Assembly (NCBI RefSeq): GCF_014287355.1 | Contig: NZ_JACOPE010000001.1 | Span: 62,001 to 126,000, forward strand | From: Ruminococcus hominis | GTDB taxonomy: Bacteria > Bacillota > Clostridia > Lachnospirales > Lachnospiraceae | Length of the DNA stretch: 64,000 nucleotides | Direction: 5' to 3' | The notes under the pieces: model-generated | The model's input: the letters and a program-made list of their open reading frames with translations, nothing else | The model's database searches: none | What the model was told of the DNA's origin: nothing | Shown: positions 45,585-54,716 of the stretch, piece after piece | How the letters are laid out: each line of letters starts with the position of its first letter | How positions within the stretch are numbered: position 1 is the stretch's first letter | Made by a program: the position numbers and the translations under genes

Positions 45585-45652
45585 AAATACCTCCTGAAAT
45601 TGATTTGTTATATTTAAGATATCGGAAAAAGCTGATTTTATCAAGGTAATGG

Positions 45653-45684
45653 TTACATATTTATAAAAAAATACACGTTATAAT
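45653..45684 (+). promoter_or_regulatory. Probable promoter of the broken GH3 / GH2 unit
   Basis: A consensus TATAAT at 45679-45684 lies about 60 nt before the old GH3 start. No good -35 is present; TTACAT at 45653 is 20 nt upstream. This is compatible with activator-dependent expression. Confidence 0.4.
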
Positions 45685-45745
45685 CGAGGTAAGCGAGATA
45701 GTTCTAAGACTCAAAATTATGGTGAGACGAAAGGAGACTGGAAAT

Positions 45746-46982
45746 ATGAAAAGGAAGAGAACTGGCATCCTTTGATGCAGAGCGTGCGGCATGGATCTGC
45801 GAGGCAGGAACTTATGAACTGGAAGCAGGAAATTCACTGGAACAAAGCAGTAGTATCGCAAAAGTAGAAATAAAAGAAGAAAAGCTCTTGAAACAGAGCA
45901 AGCACTATATGCCGACTCCGAAAGAAATTCCACTGGTAACTTTATCAAAGAAGGCAGAGCAGGAGACTTATCCAAAGGGCAGATATACGAAAATGACCGG
46001 AGAAGATCACATCACACCGGTCGTAGAAAAGGTATATGGCAAGGAGAAGAATCCGATTCATCCGGAAAAATCAGAGCGGTTGATCCAGTGGAAGGAAGTT
46101 GTAGAGAATCCAAAGCTTCTGGAAGATTTTGTCGGACAATTTACAGATTACGAACTGGCACGTATTTCCGTCTGCGCGAAAAATGGATGGGGCATGGAAG
46201 CAAAAGGAGAAGCCGGAATGCTCTATGTATCTGAAAAATATAATACACCGGAATTCGTTGTCGCAGATGGAAATAATGGTGTAAATCTGAGAATAGAAAA
46301 TATCGGTTTTCCGACTTCAGTTACAGTATGTGCAACCTTTAATGAAGAGCTGGCTTACAAGACGGGAGCAACGATTGCAGAGGAAGCAAAAGAGCATGAG
46401 ATCAATGAAATCCTTGCCCCGGCAATCAACCTTCATCGCAACCCATTGTGTGGAAGAGCAGCGGAGTATTTCAGTGAGGATCCACTGCTGGCAGGAAGAA
46501 TGGGAGGACAGCAGAGCAGAGGTCTGGAAGAGCATGGAGTTGTAAGTTGTATGAAGCATCTGCTTGCAAATAACTGCGAATCTTCAAGACTACGTAACAA
46601 CAGTATTATGGATGAGAGAACGCTCAGAGAATTGTATCTGAAAACGTTTGAAGAGGCATTCCAGGTACAGATCCCATCTACTGTTATGACGGCCTACAAT
46701 GCGGTGAACAGTGTCTATTGTGCAGAAAGCGAAGATATGTTACAGGGAATCTTTGTGGAAGAACTTGGATTTGACGGATTTGTCATGACAGACTGGACAT
46801 CCAGTGATACCTGCGATATCGTCAACGCAATGGCAGCCGGAAATGGCTGGATCACACCGGGCGGAATGGATGACACACAGACGATGCAGCTTGTAGAAGG
46901 TATACAGAACGGACGAATTGACCGAAAACGTCTGGAGAAGAGTGTGTATCGTATGATGAAAGTAATTTTAAAGTTTTATTAG
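45746..46982 (+). pseudogene. Circularly permuted GH3 glycosidase with most of its first half deleted
   Basis: AAAGGAG and ATG 45746 start a frame (MKRKRTGIL) that stops after 9 codons. A second frame from 45762 reads LASFDAERAAWICEAGTYELEAGNS, the end of a GH3 fibronectin-III-like domain, and continues through an almost complete (beta/alpha)8 domain with SCMKHLLANN and nucleophile VMTDWTSSD, to 46982. Permuted GH3 enzymes carry the sandwich and FnIII domains first (family knowledge), so an out-of-frame internal deletion removed the sandwich domain. A partial protein could still start at TTG 45888 but would lack a domain. Confidence 0.75.
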
Positions 46983-47074
46983 ATCCCTCAGTATAGTATG
47001 GGGTGGGACTTTTCTCCCAACTATATTTGAATTGACAGGGAGAGAAATAAACCATCTTGAGAAAGGAGAAAGAG

Positions 47075-49552
47075 ATGAAGAAAATTAAATTTAATACGGG
47101 TTGGAATTTTTATATGGGAAGTGGAAGTGCGCTGCAGACGATGGAAGAGGGAAATCCAGAAGAAACAGCAGTTACGCTTCCGCATGATGCGTCTATTCTT
47201 CGCCCGCGCGATTCAAAAGAAGCAGGTGGAAGTGGAAACGGTTTCTTTCGGGAAGAAAACTATCACTATATAAAAGAATTTCAGCTTCCGGCAGAGGATG
47301 CAGGAAAATGTGTATGGCTGGAATTTGAAGGAATCTATCAAAATGCATTTGTATATATCAATAACTCATTCGCAGGAAAAAATCCATATGGATATGGAAA
47401 TTTTTATGTGGATGCTACCAAATATGTGCATGCCGGACAGAAGAATACGATTAAAGTTGTTGTAAAAAATGCAGTACCGAGTGGACGCTGGTATACCGGC
47501 GGTGGAATCTACAGAGATGTAAATATTATGGTTTCAGAACCGCTGCATCTGGCACCACAGGGAGTCCGCCTTGCGACAGTAGAGGCAGAAAAGGATCTGG
47601 CGGTGATTCGTGTAGAACTTCCGGTGGAATACCATGGTACACAAGTCCGAGAGGCTGAGATAAAATTGCAGCTGATAGATGCACAGGGAAAAGTGGCAGC
47701 AGAAAATAAGATGCCGGTTACAATCGATGAATATGGAGAAAAATCATATCGGATGATGTTGTATGTGGATCAGCCGAATCTCTGGAATGTTGAGCATCCG
47801 TATCTGTATCAGTATAAAGTGCAGCTGACAGAACAGGGAGAAGTACTGGATGAAGAAAGCGGAAGTTTTGGAATCCGTAAACTTCAGTTAGATGTGAAAC
47901 ATGGTTTGCGAGTTAATGGTAAAAGCGTAAAACTTCGGGGTGGATGTATTCATCACGACAATGGCATTATCGGGGCGGCAGAATTTCCTCATGCGGAGGA
48001 GATGCGTGTCAGAAGATTAAAAGAGGCAGGATATAACGCAATCCGAAGCTCCCACTATCCAATGAGCCGGGTTCTTCTTGAAGCCTGCGACAGACTTGGT
48101 ATGTACGTCATGGACGAATTCAGTGACGTATGGACCACGACGAAAGGTGAGTTTGATTACGGAATGGTCATGACAGAATGGTGGGAGAAAGATGTTACAA
48201 ACATGGTCTGGAAGGATTATAACCATCCGTGTGTAGTAATGTATTCTATAGGAAATGAGATTCCGGAATGTGGAAATAAACTGGATATACAAATGGGAAA
48301 GAAAATCGCAGACAAGATTCGTTCTCTGGATGACACCAGATATGCGACAAACAGCGTGAACTTTGTGTTGAGTATACAAGATCGAATGGGCGAGATCATG
48401 GCTGGCATGGCAGCAGAAAATGCACAGGAAGTGCAGAAAAAAGAAGAAGCTTCTGGTGCAGAACAGCAGGAAATTAACAGCATGATGACAGATTTTGCTG
48501 CATTTATGGACCGGATTGTTGCTGGAGAAACTGCAGGAAAAGCGACAGAAGAAGCATTTGGCCAGGTGGATATAGCGGGCTACAATTATGCTGCATGCAG
48601 ATACGAAAGTGATCGGGAAAAGTATCCGGATCGAATTATTGTTGGATCAGAGACAACACCGCAGAGTCTGGATATGAACTGGCCGTTGGTAGAAAAATAT
48701 TCAAATGTTATTGGAGATTTCTCATGGACTGCGTGGGACTATCTAGGGGAAGCTGGTATTGGAAAAATCACATATGGAGAGAAAAAAGAAATGGAATTCT
48801 ACGCTCCATACCCTTATAAAGCGGCTTACTGTGGTGACATGAACCTTTTGGGAGACAGAAGAGTGATTTCTTACTGGAGAGAAATTATATGGGGACTGAG
48901 AAAGACGCCATATATTGCTGTACAGCCACCACAGCATCATGGAGAAAGGAAAAACCTTACAAACTGGACGATGACAGATGCTGTAAATAGCTGGAACTGG
49001 AAAGGTTACGAGGGAAAAACGGTAACAGTTGAAGTTTATGCAGATGCTCAGGAGGCAGAACTGTATGTAAACGGAACTTGTGTGGAACGGAAAAAAGTAG
49101 GGGAACAGAAGAAAGCAGTCACATATTTTGAGACAACGTACGAACCGGGAGTTCTGGAAACCATTGTATATACAGACGGAAAAGAAGTCGGAAGAAACAA
49201 GATTATAACGGCGGAAAATAATCTTCGTCTGGAAGCATTTAACGATCGTACTCAGATTCCGGCAGACGGAAGTGATATCTGTTATGTGGAAATCAGTGTA
49301 AAGGATGGAAATGGCAACATAGATCCAAGTGCAAATGAGCCAGTCTGCATTACGATTGAAGGAGCAGGAAGCATACTTGGCTATGGAAGCGCAGATCCAG
49401 AATCGGAAGAAAATTATTTCGATACAGAAGCACGACCATTTGAGGGAAGATTGCGGGCAGCTGTCAGAGGAAATGGTGAAAAAGGAAAGATTACAGTGTC
49501 ACTTACATCAAAGGCTTATGGAAATGCCAAAGTGGAGATTGAGACTGTATAG
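47075..49552 (+). CDS. GH2 beta-galactosidase/beta-glucuronidase-like enzyme
   Basis: This 825-residue GH2 protein has an N-terminal jelly-roll (KIKFNTGWNFYMG ... ENYHYIKEFQLP), an Ig-like domain, the TIM barrel with LRGGCIHHDNG, acid/base YSIGNEIPECG (Glu about 394) and a nucleophile region VGSETTPQS (Glu about 527), then C-terminal Ig-like domains (DUF4982-type). An insertion around 440-490 (Met/Glu/Ala-rich) is unusual in length. ATG 47075 is chosen for AAAGGAG upstream. No signal peptide. It follows the broken GH3 in the same direction. Beta-galactoside or beta-glucuronide are the likely substrates. Confidence 0.87.
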   Translation: MKKIKFNTGWNFYMGSGSALQTMEEGNPEETAVTLPHDASILRPRDSKEAGGSGNGFFREENYHYIKEFQLPAEDAGKCVWLEFEGIYQNAFVYINNSFAGKNPYGYGNFYVDATKYVHAGQKNTIKVVVKNAVPSGRWYTGGGIYRDVNIMVSEPLHLAPQGVRLATVEAEKDLAVIRVELPVEYHGTQVREAEIKLQLIDAQGKVAAENKMPVTIDEYGEKSYRMMLYVDQPNLWNVEHPYLYQYKVQLTEQGEVLDEESGSFGIRKLQLDVKHGLRVNGKSVKLRGGCIHHDNGIIGAAEFPHAEEMRVRRLKEAGYNAIRSSHYPMSRVLLEACDRLGMYVMDEFSDVWTTTKGEFDYGMVMTEWWEKDVTNMVWKDYNHPCVVMYSIGNEIPECGNKLDIQMGKKIADKIRSLDDTRYATNSVNFVLSIQDRMGEIMAGMAAENAQEVQKKEEASGAEQQEINSMMTDFAAFMDRIVAGETAGKATEEAFGQVDIAGYNYAACRYESDREKYPDRIIVGSETTPQSLDMNWPLVEKYSNVIGDFSWTAWDYLGEAGIGKITYGEKKEMEFYAPYPYKAAYCGDMNLLGDRRVISYWREIIWGLRKTPYIAVQPPQHHGERKNLTNWTMTDAVNSWNWKGYEGKTVTVEVYADAQEAELYVNGTCVERKKVGEQKKAVTYFETTYEPGVLETIVYTDGKEVGRNKIITAENNLRLEAFNDRTQIPADGSDICYVEISVKDGNGNIDPSANEPVCITIEGAGSILGYGSADPESEENYFDTEARPFEGRLRAAVRGNGEKGKITVSLTSKAYGNAKVEIETV

Positions 49553-49597
49553 TTACTGTTCACGCGTAGTGCGAACAATAAAGCTGTATAAAAATGC

Positions 49598-49648
49598 AGG
49601 ATTTATAGAAAAATCTACATGGTAAAGAGAAAGGTCTCAGATTAAAAT
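49598..49648 (+). promoter_or_regulatory. Orphan near-code-A operator-promoter with no gene behind it
   Basis: AGGAT 49598-49602, 12 nt, CTACAT 49615-49620, 22 nt, TAAAAT 49643-49648. A start site here would run straight into the terminator at 49655 and then a gene on the other strand. It may be a relic of a lost gene or drive a very short RNA. Confidence 0.45.
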
Positions 49649-49654
49649 AAGAAA

Positions 49655-49703
49655 AGAAGGAATGTCATTGCCAGGAAAAATTCCGTAAAAACATTCCTTC
49701 TTT
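49655..49703. terminator. Stem-loop between the convergent GH2 and TetR genes
   Basis: AGAAGGAATGT (49655-49665) pairs with ACATTCCTTCT (49691-49701), followed by TT. Confidence 0.7.
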
Positions 49704-49720
49704 GCAATTACAAAATGTAT

Positions 49721-50386
49721 CTATGCTTTAGAAGAATCTGAAAGGTACGTACGCAACATGTTTATAATTTCATCAATATAATCTTGCAGTTCATCTTTCT
49801 GATTTCGAAACTCCCGTGCCGATAAAAGGCCAATGTGCTGCAAGGTAGAAAGTACCAGACGATGAACAAATGACAGTGAGAGAGGAAGGTCAATACCTTG
49901 CCGTAGTTCTCCGTTCTGTTGAGCTTCTGTTAGAAGAAGTTCCGCCTGTTTGTCAAGAGCTTCTGAATATAGAGTAATCGTATCAGACTGCCTTTTAGAA
50001 ACAGGAGTATCCTGTGTATATGTTTCGATTAAAAGCAGTAAAGTGAGGTCATCTTTGTGTTTAAAAATCTCATTTAAAAAGGAATGAAACAGCAATAGAA
50101 ATTGTTCTAAAGCAGAGCCTTTTGTCTGAGAAAGTGCTAAGGAATCATTTGCATCTAAAGTCTGTGCAACTGTGTGCGGAATAATTTCATCTTTGAGTGT
50201 AGACATGACATCGTCCATATTTTTAAAATATTTATATAAAGTTACGGTGGAAATATCCAGCTTTTTGGCAAGATTCTGCATGGTAAATGAAGCTGGTCCA
50301 TCCTTTAACAGCATCTTCCGCGCAGCAGATAGTATTTCTTTTTTACGTTTTTCACGCATTTGATTAAAATAAGCAGTCTGATCCAT
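49721..50386 (-). CDS. TetR-family regulator
   Basis: This 221-residue protein has an N-terminal TetR helix-turn-helix (REKRKKEILSAARKMLLKDGPASFTMQNLAKKLDISTVTLYKYFKNMDDVM, about 11-62) and a helical ligand domain. It is divergent from the acetylesterase-like gene at 50564 and may repress it and itself. The 178 bp between them contain AT-rich sequence with partial dyads but no clear operator that I can define. Confidence 0.86.
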   Translation of the reverse strand: MDQTAYFNQMREKRKKEILSAARKMLLKDGPASFTMQNLAKKLDISTVTLYKYFKNMDDVMSTLKDEIIPHTVAQTLDANDSLALSQTKGSALEQFLLLFHSFLNEIFKHKDDLTLLLLIETYTQDTPVSKRQSDTITLYSEALDKQAELLLTEAQQNGELRQGIDLPLSLSFVHRLVLSTLQHIGLLSAREFRNQKDELQDYIDEIINMLRTYLSDSSKA

Positions 50387-50563
50387 AATATCGTCTCTTT
50401 TCTATAGTTTCTATTTTTTATTATAACAGTAAAGAAAGTTATTCGTAAAGTAGAAAAGTGCTTGTATTTCAAGAAAAAACGAGTTAACATAATGTTAAGT
50501 GATTTAACAGTGCAAAAACAAGCTAAAAAGAATAGAGATTTCCTATTCGGACAGGAGGAAAAA

Positions 50564-52099
50564 GTGTTAAAGACGGCAAAGATATTTCAAAATGGAATGA
50601 CGCTCCAGCGAGGAAAAGAAGTTTGTGTCTGGGGACAAAGTGATTCAAGAACGACTGTGAATGTAGAAATTCAAGGACAGAGAGGCAGCTCTGTCGCAGG
50701 TGAGGATGGTGTGTGGTCAGTTATGATTCCGGCGCTTCAGGCTTCAGAGGGCGAAGTGATGCGTATCTTTACAGAGACAGAACAGTTGCAGTATGAAGAT
50801 GTTGCAATCGGTGAAGTATGGGTGGCAGGCGGCCAGTCTAATATGGAGTTCTGGATGCGTTATGAGAAGTACAAAGAAGAGACGATGAAAGAACTGCCGA
50901 AGAATAGACTTCGTTTTTATGATGTTCCAGAAATCAGCTATGATGGTCAGATAGAAGAATTTGACTATAGTAGACAGGCTATTTGGAGAAAGGCGACAAA
51001 TGAGGACCTCGAGTACTTTTCGGCAGTCGGCTATTATTTCCAAAGGGAACTGGAATCAGCGTTAGATGTGCCAGTTGCAATCATAGGTTGTAATTGGGGC
51101 GGTACGGTTGCGTGTGCGTGGATGAATCCAGAGACTGTGAAGAAAGTTGGACCGGCATGGATAGAAGATTATGAGAATCAGGTTGCAAAATTGGACATGG
51201 AAGAGTATTGGAAAAAGCAGCATGGGAATCCGATGAATGACAGAGGAAATATGTTTGCGGATCCGTTTACAGAATTCGTACTCCCAAGAACAAGAAGTGA
51301 GGAAGAGGTACAGGCGTTTTTCTCACAATTTGCCAATTCTATGGACTTGCAGGAATATCTTTCGATAATGATGCCGCAAAGCATACCGGGAAGTCTGTAT
51401 GAGCACATGGTAAAGACAATTGCGCCATATGGAATCAGCGGATTTTTATGGTATCAGGGAGAAAGTGATGACGATACTCCGGGGATGAATGTATTTTACA
51501 AAGACATGCTGTCCGGCTTGATCTCAGACTGGAGAACACTGTGGGGAGATGATACATTACCGTTTATGGTTGTGCAGCTTCCGGGCTTTGAAAAATGGAT
51601 GGACAATGACAGAAAAAATGAATATCCGATTATTCGTCAGTGTCAGCAGGATACTGCCGATACGGTAGCGAATGTTCATCTTTGTTCAATCTCAGATGCA
51701 GGAGAGCAGATTGATATCCATCCAAAGAATAAGAAAGTAGTTGGAGAGAGACTGGCACTTCTTGCAAGAAAATATGCATATGGAGAGGACATTCTTGCCG
51801 ATGCACCGCGGATGGAATCTGTCACACGTAAGAAAAATATTGTTACGATTACATGGAACAATGCTGGTGACGGAATCGTGGTAAAAGGTAATAAGGTGGA
51901 AGGACTTCATGTATTTGCAGGAGAGGAAGAAAAAGCTTATTCATTTACAGTAGCAGAAAATAAACTGGTATTGCAGATGGAACAGGTTGAGGACGAACCA
52001 TTACAGGTGAAATTTGCCAGAACTTCATGGTATCAGGTGAATTTATATAATTCAGCAGGAATTCCGGCTATTCCATTTGAAACGGATGGAGATATTTGA
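50564..52099 (+). CDS. SGNH-type sialate/xylan O-acetylesterase-like protein
   Basis: This 511-residue protein has the start typical of the family (KIFQNGMTLQRGKEVCVWG), the first SGNH block VWVAGGQSNMEFWM (nucleophile Ser), the GCNWGGT block, LWYQGESD (Asn/Gly/Glu block) and a C-terminal SDAGEQIDIHPKNK with the Asp/His pair. GTG 50564 is chosen because AGGAGG precedes it; longer starts lack a binding site and are not family-like. It has no signal peptide. It probably deacetylates imported oligosaccharides, as its genes often accompany GH43, GH2 and GH3 enzymes. Confidence 0.86.
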   Translation: MLKTAKIFQNGMTLQRGKEVCVWGQSDSRTTVNVEIQGQRGSSVAGEDGVWSVMIPALQASEGEVMRIFTETEQLQYEDVAIGEVWVAGGQSNMEFWMRYEKYKEETMKELPKNRLRFYDVPEISYDGQIEEFDYSRQAIWRKATNEDLEYFSAVGYYFQRELESALDVPVAIIGCNWGGTVACAWMNPETVKKVGPAWIEDYENQVAKLDMEEYWKKQHGNPMNDRGNMFADPFTEFVLPRTRSEEEVQAFFSQFANSMDLQEYLSIMMPQSIPGSLYEHMVKTIAPYGISGFLWYQGESDDDTPGMNVFYKDMLSGLISDWRTLWGDDTLPFMVVQLPGFEKWMDNDRKNEYPIIRQCQQDTADTVANVHLCSISDAGEQIDIHPKNKKVVGERLALLARKYAYGEDILADAPRMESVTRKKNIVTITWNNAGDGIVVKGNKVEGLHVFAGEEEKAYSFTVAENKLVLQMEQVEDEPLQVKFARTSWYQVNLYNSAGIPAIPFETDGDI

Positions 52100-52156
52100 G
52101 GTTTGTTATGAGTAAATGTGTGTAGGATATGGAATATAAGACAATGCAAAAAAATG

Positions 52157-52209
52157 TCGGATTTACAAAAAGAATCTACATAGTATAAAGATATATTTTT
52201 AATTAAAAT
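52157..52209 (+). promoter_or_regulatory. Code A operator-promoter for the esterase gene at 52237
   Basis: TCGGAT 52157-52162, 13 nt, CTACAT 52176-52181, 22 nt, TAAAAT 52204-52209. The leader is only about 15-20 nt. Confidence 0.75.
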
Positions 52210-52236
52210 GAAAGAAAAAGGGAGGAATGTGTTACA

Positions 52237-53205
52237 ATGAAAACAGAAGTGATCAAATTATATGAAAATCGAGAAGACGTTACATTAACAACATATGTAT
52301 TGGAAGATTCACCGGAGATGCTTGCCGGAAAATCCAGACCTGCAATTTTAATTTGTCCGGGTGGCGGATATATGAGCTGTTCTGATCGTGAGGCAGAGCC
52401 AATTGCCATGAAATTTGCATCGATGGGATATCATACATTTGTTCTGAGATATTCTACCTATATGGGTGGGAATGCAGGTGGATTCCCAGATATCTCAAAA
52501 CCACTTCCGGTAAAAGAAGAGTGTTTGTACCCGACACAGATGAGAGAGATTGGACAGGCGATGTTGATCATCCGTGAACATGCTAAAGCGTGGAAAGTTG
52601 ATGCAGATCGTATTGCAGTGTGCGGATTCTCAGCAGGAGCACATAATGCGGCGATGTATGCGACAAACTGGCATACAGATACAATCAGTGAATACTTCCA
52701 TGAAGACAAAGAAAAATTCCGTCCGGCGGCAGCAATTCTTGGCTATACATTAAGCGACTATATTTTCATGAGAGATAATACAGAAAAAAGAAGTCCGATG
52801 GATGTGGCATTTTTCAAAGCGTCAAACACAGCATTTTTGGGAACGGGCGAACCATCCGAGGAACTGTTGGATGAAGTTAGTCCGGCAAGACATGTGACGG
52901 AGAATACACCACCGATGTATCTGTGGGCAACTGCATCGGATGAACTGGTTCCGGTACAGCACTCACTTCGTATGGCACATGCATTGGCAGAACACAAGAT
53001 TCCATTTGAATTGCATGTATTTGAGGAAGGTCCTCATGGATTGGGACTTTCTACACAGGCAACGGCAGCGGCAAAATCACAGATATATCCAGATGCTGCA
53101 AAATGGGCAGACCTGGCAGGTTGCTGGCTGGAGAAGAGATTTGCGTTTGATTTGCCGGAAAAAACAGCTTTTGAGGAAATGTTGGAAAAGGGAATAATTG
53201 GATAA
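52237..53205 (+). CDS. Alpha/beta-hydrolase carbohydrate esterase (second copy)
   Basis: This 322-residue paralog of the esterase at 487 has CPGGGY at 40-45 for the oxyanion hole, GFSAGAH at 130-136 (Ser132), an acid site in TASDELVP and a His in EEGPHGLG. Similarity to the first copy runs over the whole length (KLYENREDVTLTTY versus KLWEGRDDVELTTF). It has the code A promoter and GGGAGG upstream of ATG. Cytoplasmic; probably removes acyl groups from glycosides. A palindromic repeat follows 45 nt after the stop. Confidence 0.86.
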   Translation: MKTEVIKLYENREDVTLTTYVLEDSPEMLAGKSRPAILICPGGGYMSCSDREAEPIAMKFASMGYHTFVLRYSTYMGGNAGGFPDISKPLPVKEECLYPTQMREIGQAMLIIREHAKAWKVDADRIAVCGFSAGAHNAAMYATNWHTDTISEYFHEDKEKFRPAAAILGYTLSDYIFMRDNTEKRSPMDVAFFKASNTAFLGTGEPSEELLDEVSPARHVTENTPPMYLWATASDELVPVQHSLRMAHALAEHKIPFELHVFEEGPHGLGLSTQATAAAKSQIYPDAAKWADLAGCWLEKRFAFDLPEKTAFEEMLEKGIIG

Positions 53206-53249
53206 TTTCAACTGGAATAAGATTGTGAGAGCAGTAAGTTTGCGTTAGA

Positions 53250-53314
53250 AACCAGATAGGGACGGAGTTTAATGGCTTTTGAAAAAAGCCATTAAACTCC
53301 GTCCCTATCTGGTT
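53250..53314. repeat. Palindromic post-stop repeat, complete copy
   Basis: The arms ACCAGATAGGGACGGAG... and ...CTCCGTCCCTATCTGGT pair perfectly with inner TTTAATGGC/GCCATTAAA. Outer bases CAGATA replace CATTTA of the 28173 copy with matching changes in the other arm. The stop codon of the AraC gene on the minus strand lies within the right arm. Confidence 0.8.
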
Positions 53315-54354
53315 CTATTGCGATATTCCAAAGGGGTCATCCCAAAACACTTCTTGAATGCCTGTCTGAAATTACCGATATCTGAATAACCCAATTCCTC
53401 TGAAATTACCGCAATTGAAATATCCGGATTGGCGAGCAGGCGGGTAGCCTGGTTCATACGCAATTGCTGGATATTTTCGCTGAAACTCATACCTGTGCTG
53501 GATTTGATAATCCTTTGTAATTGTCGTTCGCTGTAATTGAAGAAAGAGGACAATTCTTTCAAAGTAACTGTAGCGAAATGCTCCTGTATATATTTCAAGA
53601 TGAATATCAGGTTTTCATTCTGGTCATCTTCAGCCAGTGACGGAACGATAACATTTGCACCATGATTGCGAAGCAGTGTAATGAAAAATGCATCGATAAT
53701 GGAATTGAGCATCCGGTTTTTGTATTGACGGTTTCCAATAAATTCTTCATAAGCATAGCCGACATAATTAAATAATTCGTGATCACCATGTGTACGGAAT
53801 AGAAGGTAAGGGTGTGTCGGTGAATGATATAACATACGCATGAAAAAATCTGATAATACATCATTTTCCGATAAGGTCCCGAAGAAAGCGGTCTCAAAGG
53901 TGCTGGTTCTAAGTATAATATTGAATACGATACAGTCATCGGAAAATACACTGATAGCATGCTGTGTATTTGGTGCAATGATGCAAATATCACCGGACTG
54001 CATTTCCAATTTTTGCTCCTGAATATAGTTGGAACAAGACCCATGTAAAACACAGAGTACCTCCAAAAAAGAATGAGAGTGCCAGTTGCATGGAAGGTAA
54101 CGAAAATGTTTATAGATTTCGCAATCTAAGTTTTTATGAAAAAATAAATCCTCTTCCAGATTGTCAACCAGGAATTTAGGAAATAAACAATCATCTGTGT
54201 GACTGGCTTTGACAAAAATATCTCGGCAATCCTTAATATCATGTGGTTTTTCTAAGTGTCGGTCTTGATTTTTGAAATATAAGTCTTTTAATCGTTGCTC
54301 TGTCTTACATAAATTTGTATCTATTTCATATTCGTAAGCATCATAAAATCGCAT
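53305..54354 (-). CDS. AraC-family regulator with cupin domain
   Basis: This regulator of about 349 residues has a cupin around 88-135 (NWHSHSFLEVLCVLHGSCSNYIQ ... GDICIIAPNTQHAI) and a C-terminal double helix-turn-helix (FNYSERQLQRIIKSSTGMSF ... GYSDIGNFRQAFKKCFGMTPLEYR). The start at 54354 is preferred; the earlier in-frame GTG is the ribosome-binding site itself. It is divergent from the GH78-GH43 operon at 54717, which carries a code B promoter. It resembles the AraC at 62417, the other regulator beside code B sites. Its stop codon is supplied by the palindromic repeat arm. Confidence 0.88.
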   Translation of the reverse strand: MRFYDAYEYEIDTNLCKTEQRLKDLYFKNQDRHLEKPHDIKDCRDIFVKASHTDDCLFPKFLVDNLEEDLFFHKNLDCEIYKHFRYLPCNWHSHSFLEVLCVLHGSCSNYIQEQKLEMQSGDICIIAPNTQHAISVFSDDCIVFNIILRTSTFETAFFGTLSENDVLSDFFMRMLYHSPTHPYLLFRTHGDHELFNYVGYAYEEFIGNRQYKNRMLNSIIDAFFITLLRNHGANVIVPSLAEDDQNENLIFILKYIQEHFATVTLKELSSFFNYSERQLQRIIKSSTGMSFSENIQQLRMNQATRLLANPDISIAVISEELGYSDIGNFRQAFKKCFGMTPLEYRNRTR

Positions 54355-54390
54355 AAGGTATCCTTTCACTGTCCGATAGTGTTAATTTGT

Positions 54391-54567
54391 TATATCAGAT
54401 GTGAGATGACTCCCACCTCTGTAGGTGGTGAGTAACAAATCAGTATCAGTGGTGGGAGTCAATCCCCATCTGATATAGCCTCCGGCAGGATTGCAGAGAT
54501 GCGCAGAAGAAGTATGTCATGCATTGCATGACGCGCATCTCGCAGCAAGAATGCAGAGGCATTCTTG
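54391..54567 (+). ncRNA. Three-hairpin structured repeat, copy 3 (full form)
   Basis: Outer stem TATATCAGATG (54391-54401) with CATCTGATATA (54467-54477). Inside it, GACTCCCACCT (54408-54418) can pair with AGGTGGTGAGT (54423-54433) or with GGTGGGAGTC (54451-54460). Stem 2: GATGCGC and GCGCATC with inner GTCATGC/GCATGAC and an 11-nt bulge on the 5' side. Stem 3: CAAGAATGC (54546-54554) with GCATTCTTG (54559-54567). It lies between the AraC gene and the code B promoter. Confidence 0.65.
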
Positions 54568-54615
54568 AATTATTATACCAAAGACAAATTTAAAATTCTT
54601 TAAAATTCATAGAAA

Positions 54616-54681
54616 TGTCATCTTTGTAATGCAGGAGTGTCTGATTTGCAACTATGTTGTAAAATGAGGGATTGCTATACT
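54616..54681 (+). promoter_or_regulatory. Code B direct-repeat operator and -10 box for the GH78 gene at 54717
   Basis: TGTCAT 54616-54621 and TGTCTG 54638-54643 are 22 nt apart, start to start. Exactly 32 nt separate the second from TATACT (54676-54681). No -35 box is present, so an activator is expected. Confidence 0.65.
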
Positions 54682-54716
54682 ATGAAATATAATAAAGCAG
54701 AAGGAGAATCTGGATA

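Noticed and set aside
45622..45684. Code A operator before the broken GH3 (TCGGAA ... TTACAT ... TATAAT)
   Set aside because: The half-sites are 25 nt apart and only 20 nt separate the second from the -10, outside the constant geometry.
23696..54567. The three-hairpin repeats considered as CRISPR or integron attC sites
   Set aside because: Copies are 15 kb apart, arms differ in sequence, and there are no spacers, cas genes or integrase.
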